From: Lumbricus rubellus
Lineage: Eukaryota > Annelida > Clitellata > Crassiclitellata > Lumbricidae
Direction: 5' to 3'
NCBI GenBank assembly: GCA_945859605.1
Contig: OX243812.1
Span: forward strand, 49,839,762-49,903,761
DNA: 64,000 bases
This document shows, one piece after another, positions 40,001 to 46,299 of this stretch. A program made the position numbers and the translations under genes. Each line of letters opens with the position of its first letter. Position 1 is the stretch's first letter. The notes below the pieces were generated by a model, which was given only the letters and a program-made list of their open reading frames with translations, was not told the origin of the DNA and ran no database searches.

Positions 40001-43000
40001 ATATCAGTTCTACTTTTTACAAACCGATAATCGAATTTTAAAAATCATTTAGAAAATTATAAGCGATAGTTTACGCATTCTGACAGACTATCCGCTTAAA
40101 GATTGCTGCGTGAACAAACTAATTGCAAGAAATAAATAAATGGTGTCCACAGAAGCAGCCTCACCCACACCCATTGTAACATACAAGGTGTCATTGACCC
40201 ATGGTACGATAAATATCGATGTGCGACACTTCGAGTGCAACACTGTCACGCATTCCGTAAAATGTAAAAAATTTAGACGACAATTTTCCCAAATATCCTC
40301 GGACTAACATTCATGCATGTAAGGAGTTGTGTCGATGTCAAATTTATCGCATTGAGTAAACGAATTGATTGATTGATTGATTGTAGGGTTAGAAATCGAT
40401 CGATCACATATGCAAACACTACTTAACAAATTAAAATGACACTTGATTAGCCTTCGATCCCGACTAATTCGGAGTGAAACACAGACGGAAAAATAGAAAG
40501 CACTACTTACCAACGGTATAAATACTGCAGTCGTTGATCCATTTCAACGTGCCTTCCAGCAGCTGATTCGAGTCTGGCTTCTTAACTTGAACGATCGCCC
40601 CAACCTGAAGTGGAAGATAAATGCAGGTACAGGAAGAAGCAATGCACACACATTTACATGCCTCCACATTCACAGTTTAGAACTCTGCTCCCGCGAACCA
40701 CTCGTCAATCGCAAACGACAAGGTCTTCTTTGCCCCAAATTCCCCTTGTTTTTTTAACCAATTGTAGGGGTATGGAAGGTTGATTTCATCGATCAATTTT
40801 TAAAGCTAAATGTAAGTAAGTTTTATAAGCTAGACTTCCATTTAATGGCTACAAACTCCTTCAAATCAGTCATTTAATCATCAATGCAGTACGCTGCCAA
40901 AAAAATATTCAAATGAATCTTATAACCAGTCAGCATTTTCAGTAGACTATAAATTTAAGCTTTACAGGTCTGTTCAAATACATCAACAGAAATTCAAAGT
41001 TCAGAACACTAGACACTAAAAACATACATCTGACATTAATTAAAAGCTCCTGCCTGTTACCACAATTACTGCCTAAACATGTACTGCTATAAATCAAGGC
41101 AATAAAAAGACAAACAATACCTTAAGTGCTCCCACGATATCTTCATCTGTAACTTGCAGCACCCTCCCATCGTCTTTTAAAGCCACCTTTAACAATAAAA
41201 AAAACAATGCATGTCAATGACAAGGCCTGAATATTTCAATCCACTCATTGTCCTAACACTTAAAACTTATGTGTATCATTCATGCACAATAGAATCACAG
41301 GGGAGGATGGCATCCGTGTTCACGAAGCCTGGGTCAATCCAGGCGCGCCCTCCCTGTGAGTACCTTATGGGAAAATAAGGATGCCACCAGCTGACCGAAT
41401 TCATCCGAATCCCGGTCCATGCTCCAACAAGATCTGGAGCAATAGCATACGCGAAGAAGAATAGAATCACAGGGATTTACTTTGGGTTGAAAACTGAGAG
41501 GAGATAAAAGCTGGCTGCTCATTGTCGGCCATGCAGCAGATGATAATTATGGCTACTTTCCACATAAAGCCAACTGTGACTCAGAGAACATGTTTCGTAG
41601 TTAAGATGACAATCTTGTGCATTATAAACTCATTCAAATATGACCTTCTAAAAGGATGAGGCAACATCTTAAGTTAGCCTACGTCTGGAAGCCATATTCC
41701 CAACAGCATTCCTTCACAACTCATGTCATAATGAAACATTATATAGTAAGGCACCAGCGTACTAGAATGTGACAATGTTATATTGTTATAGTATCCACAC
41801 AATGATTATTCTGCAATAATTCAAGACTGACATCTAGCTTTGTCTTTGCGTACAGTAGATAAAATTTGTCGCTTGCAGTCGCCTCAATTCAGGCAAAACA
41901 AGAATTTTTCCAGATGAGTATTTTATGGCAGTTAACAGAGCAGCTTGCTCTCGGAATTTTCAATTGCTTGATGTTGCACGCATGTCTAGTCGCTTACGAG
42001 ACACTAAACGAGAACAATAGCAAGCTGCGCGTCTGCAAATGTAAGTAGACATTTTTACACCTATTTTGCAAATGTAAGCATCTAACTTGCATTAACAAAC
42101 GGTTACATACTTACTTGCTCAGTTCAAATCTCCTTAAGACATTTACATAGTGAGTGATATCTGTATTTAATTATGCAAACCGTGTAATGCATCGTGTAAT
42201 CATGCCATTTATTGACGTTGACATGTAGGCAACTCAATTCTGGGAACATTAAATTTATAATGAATGAATGAATGAATAAGTGGGAGAAATATTGAAAGAA
42301 CAAATCACCCTGCATTTGACGTTTTTATCGACTTTCTTCACTCTTGCCTCGCAGAAGGCACCGCGGTATTTGGCACTGACCTCTTTGCCAGGAAGAAGGA
42401 ACGGTGGATCTTCAGTGGTCTGAAAGTTAAATCAAACAGTTCGTCTAAGTAAGCTCGTCTCGACGTCTATGTACAAAACTTGTAAGACAGAGTCCTTAAC
42501 CAGTAGAAAGTATGGATCAAAAGGATCAAAGCTTTTATTACGTTACTCCACAAATGTAATAATCCTACCATATTTACTGAACATTATAAACATTAAACAT
42601 GGCAATAATCTGACAATGTCGCTCATGAAATTCAAATCAAACAGTTAGTCTACATAAGCTTGTCTATGTACAAAACTTGTAAGGCAGATTCTTTCATTAC
42701 TCCACAAATGTACCATTCTTACCCTGTTTACCGTCATTTATAAATATTAAACGTGGCAATAATCAAAGTAAAGCAATAAGTTAATCAATGGTTAATCCAC
42801 TTTACCACAAATGCTGTTCGACAATATGCAGTGCTTCGTTATTCAGAAACTGCCTTGATTACTGACAATATATTTTCTGCATGCAATGTCCAAACTAGCC
42901 TCATGCCTTACAAGACGATGTCTATGGAGGGTAGATGAGTACATTGGCTAGCTCTGTAATCGATATGCAACGAGTAAACAAATATGGCTACCGCAGATTG

Positions 43001-43971
43001 GGACAGAATAGAGCACTCTGACCTACTGCAAAAAGAAGTGAGTCAGTGCCCATAAATATGGCCGGTTTAAATTTTTTTATGTGATCGTCTTTTTTAAATT
43101 ATTTAGTCTGTAATCATTTGATCGCTATAGTGTGTGAGTTTACAGACATCGCGAGTGTCGGTCATAGTCAGGTCAGGCATCGTCTGGGTCTTTAGGGCAA
43201 GTGTTAGGCGTCTAGAGGGTCGTTTAGGCTCAGGGTCAAGCGTCGGTTAGGGTCAGAGTTGGTTAGTCATTATCTAAACTGTTCCTGCAGCATGCCTCAC
43301 GTTTGTTATCTTATTTAAAGCAATATTTTCTAATCAAATGCTTTTCGCTTTCATGGCCCTGCTTACTTTCGCAGAAATATTAAGCTGTAGGTCAGAGCTC
43401 TCTATTCCGCCCCAATCTTCGGAGGCCATGTGTTGGCTTACTGCATATCGGCGACCGAGCCGATGTACTCGTTTACCCTTTGGAGAGCTGGAACTAGGCT
43501 GTAGGGCAGACTTTTTTGGAAAAATAATAAAATAAACATAAATTATGCGAGAGATTAAATTTTACACTAATCTTCAGTAATCTTACATACATAATGCGAT
43601 CCACCATGAAAATACGAAAGCACTTTTCTGCCAAGTTATGCGTGTCTTACATTTGCGGTTGACGACACATTCAGCAATGATACGTTGATCGCACAGCTTC
43701 GTTTCATCCTATCGCACATAATGTCTCACTTCTAAAGCGCGTTAACAACAGCGTAGAACATAAGACACACATAACCGCTGCCCCAAAGTCCCATAATCCA
43801 TTTTAAGTGAGAATTTCTGGCAATCCAAAACGAAACGAGATGAGAACAGAAGCGGGACTGATATAGATGGTAGTTAATCATTTACTAGGTCAGCGTGATG
43901 GCCGACCAAATCCCGACGATCGGTAAAGATTTGAATGCAGTTTGTTTGAAATTAAGCAAACAACTCACCAT
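18881..43971 (-). CDS. ARID4: ARID4 (RBP1-like) chromatin corepressor subunit, complete, 19 coding exons
   Basis: Predicted 1637 residues from exons at 43969-43971, 42309-42419, 41121-41186, 40511-40604, 38644-38723, 37194-37288, 35029-35262, 34432-34609, 33762-33932, 33016-33110, 32072-32249, 30788-31366, 29901-30127, 28534-28645, 25193-25366, 24307-24541, 20483-22375, 19853-20026 and 18881-19095 (all reverse strand). All junction phases agree and the total is 4914 nt including TAG. Domain order matches vertebrate ARID4A/B: Tudor-like region (about 8-115, [12 protein letters not shown]), RBB1NT (about 170-285), ARID (about 297-385), chromo-barrel (about 705-785, [15 protein letters not shown]) and a C-terminal conserved helix (about 1570-1615, [13 protein letters not shown]). 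The family acts in the nucleus as a subunit of SIN3-HDAC corepressor complexes, reading histone marks and binding DNA. It is longer than human ARID4A/B (about 1250-1310) because of one 1.9-kb low-complexity Ser/Asp/Glu exon. I see no LxCxE Rb-binding motif. The start ATG is preceded by an in-frame stop in the 5' UTR. The least certain donor is that of exon 11. Confidence 0.93.
19144..19286. repeat. 29-bp tandem repeat, five units, each with an AGGTCA palindrome
   Basis: Five tandem copies of a 29-bp unit. Each contains AGGTCATGACCT or a near match: exact at 19157-19168, 19215-19226 and 19244-19255; one mismatch (AGGTCTTGACCT) at 19186-19197; one base deleted at about 19273. The palindrome is the textbook zero-spaced inverted repeat bound by nuclear receptors (TREpal). 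The units also carry ACATATGCAT. It lies in the last ARID4 intron. Confidence 0.92.
19328..19343. promoter_or_regulatory. DR4-type nuclear receptor element
   Basis: AGGTCACAGAAGGTCA: two perfect AGGTCA half-sites, same direction, 4-bp spacer. It lies 42 bp after the 29-bp repeat with its inverted AGGTCA sites. Function is inferred from the consensus only. Confidence 0.45.
19633..19700. mobile_element. TTAA-type hairpin MITE, one end decayed
   Basis: Starts TTAACCCTTTAATGCCG; the matching arm CGGCATTAAA near 19688 has lost the GGGTTAA end. The core GGTATAGGATTTCCCATACC is shared with the copy at 17631. Confidence 0.6.
19853..20026 (-). CDS. ARID4: ARID4 exon 18 (residues 1510-1566)
   Basis: Ser/His-rich, ending [10 protein letters not shown], which leads into the conserved C-terminal motif of the next exon. 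Acceptor TTGCAG, donor GTTTGT, phases 1 and 1. Confidence 0.88.
20094..20173. mobile_element. TTAA-flanked hairpin MITE
   Basis: TTAACCCTTTACCCGTT... with ...AACGGGTCAAGGGTTAA as the opposite arm; TTAA at 20094-20097 and 20170-20173. Same family design, different arm sequence. In ARID4 intron 17. Confidence 0.65.
20258..20440. repeat. SINE-like interspersed repeat
   Basis: Contains ATTTATATAGTGCCTCTTCAG, CAGAGGCGCTCCCAG and GAGGCGCTTTATAAATG, phrases that recur in the SINE tails of this window (24780, 31690, 61670). Confidence 0.55.
20483..22375 (-). CDS. ARID4: ARID4 exon 17 (residues 879-1508), large acidic disordered exon
   Basis: 1893 bp. Opens with a Ser run and acidic stretches, continues with Thr/Ser/Asp/Glu-rich low-complexity sequence, and ends with Lys/Arg clusters ([11 protein letters not shown]). 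It corresponds to the poorly conserved C-terminal half of ARID4A/B. A 358-codon antisense frame at 21079-22155 is a shadow of this composition. Acceptor GACAG, donor GTGAGT. Confidence 0.9.
22376..24306. other. ARID4 intron 16
   Basis: Holds SINE-tail fragments at about 22545-22622 (GGGAGCGCCTCCGAG then AATGAATGAATGA) and 23095-23210 (AGTCGGGAGCGCCTCGGAG). The rest is AT-rich unique sequence without recognisable genes. Confidence 0.6.
24307..24541 (-). CDS. ARID4: ARID4 exon 16 (residues 800-877), Gly-rich
   Basis: [15 protein letters not shown], then KSKAAP and a Gly/Ser run (GGN triplets) and [14 protein letters not shown]. Acceptor TGTAG, donor GTAGCT, phase 1. Confidence 0.85.
24821..24865. 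repeat. 15-bp perfect hairpin in a SINE-like repeat
   Basis: CCATCAGTTCACTCT at 24821-24835 and its exact complement AGAGTGAACTGATGG at 24851-24865, 15-nt loop. The surrounding sequence (GAAGCGCTCCCAGTGCG) resembles the repeat at 20258-20440. Confidence 0.75.
25008..25133 (+). mobile_element. tRNA-derived SINE, partial
   Basis: Contains the polymerase III B-box GGTTCGAATCC at 25042-25052 and the downstream body GATCTTGAGCAAGCCCTTCAC...GGCGTGAAACTCC shared with the fuller copy at 61651-61863. The A-box end is degraded and the 3' tail is missing. Confidence 0.75.
25193..25366 (-). CDS. ARID4: ARID4 exon 15 (residues 742-799), chromo-barrel second half
   Basis: [20 protein letters not shown] with aromatic residues (Tyr, Phe, Tyr, Trp, Trp) at the expected methyl-lysine cage positions. 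174 bp, phase 0. The exons of this domain are separated by a 3.2-kb intron full of repeats. Confidence 0.95.
25430..25664. mobile_element. hAT-like MITE, 235 bp
   Basis: Ends CATAGGCGTGGAAG and CATGAAGCGGGGGTC (other strand). Flanks TTCATAGC (25422-25429) and TTCATACC (25665-25672), a 7/8 target duplication. A poly-G run sits near the left end. It lies 63 bp from the ARID4 exon 15 acceptor. Confidence 0.7.
26182..27382 (-). mobile_element. Mariner-type transposon, internally deleted (copy 1)
   Basis: Long inverted termini beginning CAGGGCGGGCCAAAAGTA (left) and CAGGGTGGGCCAAAAGTA (right, other strand), matching over about 130 bp, with TA on both sides. The minus strand at 26877-27176 encodes the transposase N-terminal helix-turn-helix part ([20 protein letters not shown]), then runs without the catalytic core into the C-terminal part ([20 protein letters not shown]). 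The deletion joint is at about 26886-26902 (plus strand), at a CCTGAC microhomology. Non-autonomous. Confidence 0.88.
26877..27176 (-). pseudogene. Mariner transposase N-terminal fragment (copy 1)
   Basis: A 99-codon frame [20 protein letters not shown]... ending after [12 protein letters not shown], then frame-shifted at the deletion joint. Typical N-terminal paired-like DNA-binding region of mariner transposases; catalytic Asp residues absent. The frame is nearly identical to the copy at 48337-48666. Confidence 0.8.
28534..28645 (-). CDS. ARID4: ARID4 exon 14 (residues 705-741), chromo-barrel first half
   Basis: [20 protein letters not shown] followed by EAK is the first strand pair of the chromo-barrel (MRG-like) domain of ARID4 proteins. 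Acceptor TTAG, donor GTACGG. Confidence 0.93.
29031..29053. repeat. Poly-C tract
   Basis: A run of C broken once by TA in ARID4 intron 13. Confidence 0.8.
29685..29846 (-). mobile_element. tRNA-derived SINE head, different family
   Basis: On the minus strand: TAGTCTAGTGGTTAGCG (A-box like) followed by GATGGTTCAAATCC (B-box). The acceptor-stem ends do not pair well, so this is a SINE or tRNA pseudogene and not a tRNA gene. Confidence 0.65.
29901..30127 (-). CDS. ARID4: ARID4 exon 13 (residues 629-703)
   Basis: Encodes [20 protein letters not shown] followed by an acidic stretch ([10 protein letters not shown]). Acceptor TTACAG, donor GTACGT, phase 2. Confidence 0.85.
30650..30775. repeat. 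(CAATCAAT)n-like low-complexity run
   Basis: CAAT/CAACCA words in ARID4 intron 12, starting about 12 bp beyond the exon 12 donor. Confidence 0.8.
30788..31366 (-). CDS. ARID4: ARID4 exon 12 (residues 436-628), disordered linker
   Basis: 579 bp, phase 0. Lys/Glu/Ser/Ala-rich, low complexity, no folded domain seen. Acceptor TTGCAG, donor GTAAGT. A (CAAT)n-like low-complexity run lies just beyond its donor. Confidence 0.88.
31590..31770. repeat. SINE-tail-like repeat
   Basis: GAGTACCTCTGAGTAG, AGGTGCTCGCTATACAAATTC, then TGAATGAATGACTGAATGAATG. Same tail design as the other SINE fragments; in ARID4 intron 11. Confidence 0.55.
32072..32249 (-). CDS. ARID4: ARID4 exon 11 (residues 376-435), ARID end and basic linker
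   Basis: [13 protein letters not shown] closes the ARID, followed by a Ser/Arg-rich linker. The donor used here, GTCTGG, is weak; GTTGAA 9 nt upstream or GTGGGA about 30 nt upstream would keep phase and shorten the protein slightly. Confidence 0.85.
33016..33110 (-). CDS. ARID4: ARID4 exon 10 (residues 345-375), second half of ARID
   Basis: Encodes [20 protein letters not shown] and TNIKQAYKK. Acceptor TGTAG; donor GTACGC. The longest open frame over this interval is a different, spurious frame. Confidence 0.92.
33762..33932 (-). CDS. ARID4: ARID4 exon 9 (residues 288-344), first half of ARID
   Basis: Encodes [20 protein letters not shown] and [18 protein letters not shown], the classic first helices of an AT-rich interaction domain. 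171 bp, phase 0. Confidence 0.95.
34432..34609 (-). CDS. ARID4: ARID4 exon 8 (residues 229-287), RBB1NT end
   Basis: Completes RBB1NT ([12 protein letters not shown] across the junction) and ends in [11 protein letters not shown], followed by the acidic linker to ARID. Acceptor TTTCAG, donor GTAAAG. Confidence 0.92.
35029..35262 (-). CDS. ARID4: ARID4 exon 7 (residues 151-227), acidic linker and RBB1NT start
   Basis: An acidic Ser/Asp run ([15 protein letters not shown]) leads into the RBB1NT domain ([11 protein letters not shown] to [12 protein letters not shown]). Acceptor ATGTAG, donor GTGAGT. Confidence 0.92.
35637..35850 (-). pseudogene. LINE reverse transcriptase relic
   Basis: The minus-strand frame contains [19 protein letters not shown], matching the motif of CR1/L2/Rex-like LINE reverse transcriptases (approximately LVHAFVTSRLDYCNSLLYG). 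Upstream residues are degenerate. It lies in ARID4 intron 6. Confidence 0.65.
35988..36215. repeat. Diverged tandem duplication, about 105 bp unit
   Basis: Two copies running from TATATTAATAGGC through AAACAAAG to GCGGAAGATRTC...GGCGGT. The second starts at about 36098. Both have TATATAAAT-like and CCGCGGAAGAT words. In ARID4 intron 6. Confidence 0.7.
36955..37100 (+). mobile_element. tRNA-derived SINE fragment, third type
   Basis: TATAGGTGGTTAATGTGCCAGG (A-box like) followed by AAAGGTTCAAATCCCTGCC (B-box). No tail recognised. Confidence 0.55.
37194..37288 (-). CDS. ARID4: ARID4 exon 6 (residues 119-149)
   Basis: Encodes [20 protein letters not shown], the linker after the Tudor-like region (vertebrate counterpart: [14 protein letters not shown]). 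Donor GTGAGT, phase 2. Confidence 0.92.
37395..37434 (-). repeat. SINE 3' tail fragment
   Basis: GTTTGTATGCGCACTTGTTATAGCGCCCC is almost identical to the 3' tail of the SINE at 61651-61863. Written here as two parts: GTTTGTATGCGCAC and TTGTTATAGCGCCCC. Confidence 0.75.
38644..38723 (-). CDS. ARID4: ARID4 exon 5 (residues 92-118)
   Basis: Encodes [20 protein letters not shown] and on to HFERSE, the most conserved stretch of the N-terminal region of the family. Acceptor TTTAG, donor GTCAGT. Confidence 0.93.
38724..40510. other. ARID4 intron 4
   Basis: Mostly unique. At about 39957 the phrase TTAGGGATGCTAAAC resembles the end of the hAT element at 58839, but I find no matching second end. Nothing else seen. 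Confidence 0.5.
40511..40604 (-). CDS. ARID4: ARID4 exon 4 (residues 61-91)
   Basis: Encodes [20 protein letters not shown] and on to SIYTV; second Tudor-like repeat. Acceptor TTCAG, donor GTAAGT, ends in phase 1. Confidence 0.92.
41121..41186 (-). CDS. ARID4: ARID4 exon 3 (residues 39-60)
   Basis: Encodes [20 protein letters not shown] plus LK. 66 bp, phase 0 at both ends, acceptor TTAAAG, donor GTATTG. Confidence 0.9.
42309..42419 (-). CDS. ARID4: ARID4 exon 2 (residues 2-38)
   Basis: Encodes [20 protein letters not shown] and on to KNVKCR, the start of the N-terminal Tudor-like region. Acceptor TTTCAG; donor GTGATT, weak but phase 0 and family-consistent. Confidence 0.9.
42420..43968. 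other. ARID4 intron 1
   Basis: 1.55 kb between the start codon exon and exon 2. Unique sequence. A 65-codon open frame at 43338-43535 (plus) has no recognisable domain. No element identified. Confidence 0.55.
43969..43971 (-). CDS. ARID4: ARID4 exon 1 coding part (start codon only)
   Basis: The ATG is followed directly by a GTGAGT donor, so only the initiator methionine is encoded here. The upstream frame is open for about 26 codons without another Met and is then closed by TAA, which supports this start. The 5' UTR extends to the right; its end is not visible. Confidence 0.85.
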
Positions 43972-44128
43972 TATAGCTACAGTGGGACGTTCCTCACATG
44001 AAACTCCACCAAACACGCATACGTAAAAGGTATTTTTTGACAAAATCAAGAATTATTTTAAATAAAACCAGCTGACATGAAGAAGATAAAACCTAAAGCC
44101 ACAAACACAAGCACAGCACTTCATCGCC

Positions 44129-44188
44129 GATTGGCTGGAAGGACCCACGTGACGCCCGCCCTGGTTGGCCAAGATGCTGTCACGTGAC
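44129..44188. promoter_or_regulatory. Candidate ARID4 promoter elements
   Basis: About 160-220 bp upstream of the ARID4 start codon: GATTGGCT (CCAAT box on the minus strand) at 44129-44136, CACGTG E-box at 44146-44151, TTGGCCAA at about 44165-44172, and a second CACGTG inside the palindrome GTCACGTGAC at 44179-44188. The local G+C is higher than in the flanks. The transcription start itself is not visible. Confidence 0.5.
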
Positions 44189-44695
44189 ACGCAAATACGC
44201 GAGAAGCAATGCAGCCACACATGTGATGCAGCATTAAACAGAATGGGTATGGTAAGAATTTAGGATAAGATGCTACTTCATCACCTCAGTTTCACTGAGT
44301 AAGTAAGTCGAACAAAATGAGGTGAAATAGAAAACAGAAATCTAAATTTTAATGTACAAGTGTAACCTAAAGGTTTTGGTACAAGTGCGACTTAATTAAG
44401 TGACTTTCAGAATTTCATTTTCACGAGATAGCTAGGCCTGCATGCAATGCAGTATCACGGATTGTTAGTCGAAGACTGTTCCAGTATGAAGTTTCAATAA
44501 TAGTCTACATGAGAAGGTGGGCCCGCATCGATGTACGGGGACGCGGCACTATCAAGTCCCCAGTCCCCACGAGACGACGACGTAAATGATTGGAGACCGG
44601 AACACCGAGCTCCCTGATATGACATTGTAGCGCTAGTCAGTATAATAGTCACCCACCATCACCTAATTCCTCGTGCTCCTCTATATATCACTCAC

Positions 44696-44769
44696 CTCTG
44701 GCTTTCCATTCGAAACCAATGTAATATTAAAGCGTCTGTGTAGTCTTCTTGGCGTGGCATTTATGGGCT
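44696..44769 (-). other. Exon-like piece of an unrecognised gene (downstream)
   Basis: On the minus strand a CTCAG acceptor is followed by an open frame PINATPRRLHRRFNITLVSN then GKPE, closing on a perfect GTGAGT donor. An alternative acceptor 10 bp upstream (right end 44779) would give NFSEPINATPRR and phase 0, matching the donor of the piece at 44841-44973. I do not recognise the protein. Confidence 0.35.
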
Positions 44770-44840
44770 CTGAGAAATTCTCGAAGATTTAAATTACAGT
44801 ACATTAATTAAAGACTCACCTCATTAATAGAACGTCTTAC

Positions 44841-44973
44841 CTCGAAGCATGTCAAAACCATGTCAAGAACATAATCAGGGATGCCACTCATAGCTTTTCC
44901 AACTGGATCTAGTTTATTCGGTTTTGTCTTATACTTCCTCCGCTTAGCGACGATAATCTCCCAAATTGCTCAT
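44841..44973 (-). pseudogene. Exon-like piece of an unrecognised gene (upstream), frameshifted
   Basis: The minus strand reads KRRKYKTKPNKLDPVGKAMS then GIPDYVLDMVLTCFE, ending on a GTAAGA donor at 44840. A Met at 44971-44973 (MSNLGDYRR) opens in a different frame; the two frames join only if one base is removed near 44947, so this is either a pseudogene or a gene that starts at the internal Met (44889-44891). The composition looks coding, but I recognise no family. Confidence 0.35.
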
Positions 44974-46262
44974 TTTTGGCGTACAAGCATGAAAGTTTTT
45001 GTATAAATAGTTGATTTTATTATAAAAATCATCTGATATTTCCACGCTTCGATGTATTACTAAAAAAGATGATTTTGCAGGTTTTCTGTAAACGAGCGAT
45101 AATATAAGCCGCAACCTATAACGCTAAGCTTAAGTTTTACATGTAATAGGCCTACTTCGACAATGGTTAAGTTAAGTTATTAAGTTTTTTCAAGATCTAG
45201 ATTTTTCTCACTGCGGTTTTTCTGACTTTCTAAGGTAAAAGAATGTGGAGGTTAAAACGTAGAAAAGACGAGCAAAATTTAAGTCGCAAGATTTAAGGTT
45301 TTAGAGGGAACGACTTAAAAAGGGTTATCAGCAATTTTTAGGAGAAAAGAAAGGTGATTTTGAACTTTTGGGCAACTGAAAAGTAGAAAGTGACAATCAT
45401 GTCAAGTCCAAAATTCTCATGTATTTTTCAGAAATTTATCAATCTAGCTTTTTCTGGCCATTTTCTACTGAATCTGACCTTTTTAAAATTCAGAGTGGTA
45501 TCCCGGAATATAATGGCCTGCGGTAAACAAGAGGTTTAAGGCATTGAACCAACGACCTCATACATATTATGTAGGTCTAGGCCTAATGTAGGCCTACTGT
45601 AGGCCTAAATCTCTGGGAAAATTTCTCAGCGCCCACAAAAGCCACGTCAGGGAGACCAGCTCTAAACACTAGCACTATATCAAATCAAATCCGCAATTAG
45701 GCTATAACTAGAGCTGCCGGCCTATTTTCCGTTCCGGTGTCAGCTCAAAATCCTGGAGGTCTCGCCGCTCGAGGAGATAGCTAGCGTAGCATACGTGGTA
45801 GGCCTACTGCGGTGGTAGGCTAAAGCACTTTGAAATGTGATTCGAAACAAGTAGGCTAGCTTGCATTTTATTTTGGCACCGGCCATTAACTTTCTCACCC
45901 AGGGGTGGGAGATCTTTATCCTAATGTGCTACAAATTTAAAACTTGCGCACTGACTGCAGGCGAAAGTAATCTGCTGCTGATGACAATATTGATATCAGA
46001 TGCTACAATATGACCTAGAAGCTATGCTAGGCTGTGAGCAGACTGGAGTCAAATTTCTAGTTACTTTTTCTTGCATATTAGGCTACATGCTATTACCAAA
46101 GATATTAGAGTCGTTTGCTATTACATGCTACAATATGTTCAATATCATCATGCTGATGACATCCATTTTAAGTACTTACTTGTTTACAGAGAATTCCACG
46201 TCCGGTATTGCGTTAGCCGGTTGCAGAGTTGCAGTGCTCGGAAAGTAGAAGGCATCGCGAAA
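44974..46262. other. Intergenic region upstream of EPRS
   Basis: Several TAGGCCTAC words near 45575-45610 and 45800. A phrase at 46015-46078 (GCTATGCTAGGCTGTGAGCAG...) recurs at 47067-47128 in EPRS intron 2, so it is an interspersed repeat. No core promoter motif stands out to me. Confidence 0.5.
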
Positions 46263-46299
46263 ATGAAGTTTTTGATTAATAAAAAGAATCCGCCGACCA
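46263..46299 (+). CDS. EPRS1: EPRS exon 1 (residues 1-12)
   Basis: ATG in context GCGAAAATGA, encoding [12 protein letters not shown] and then A of a split Ser codon. Donor GTAAAT. It matches the short family N-terminus that precedes the ALLAVEH-like motif. Confidence 0.8.

Noticed and set aside
39955..40060. Second TAGGGATG-type hAT element
   Set aside because: Only one end is recognisable (TTAGGGATGCTAAAC); no opposite end or target duplication found.
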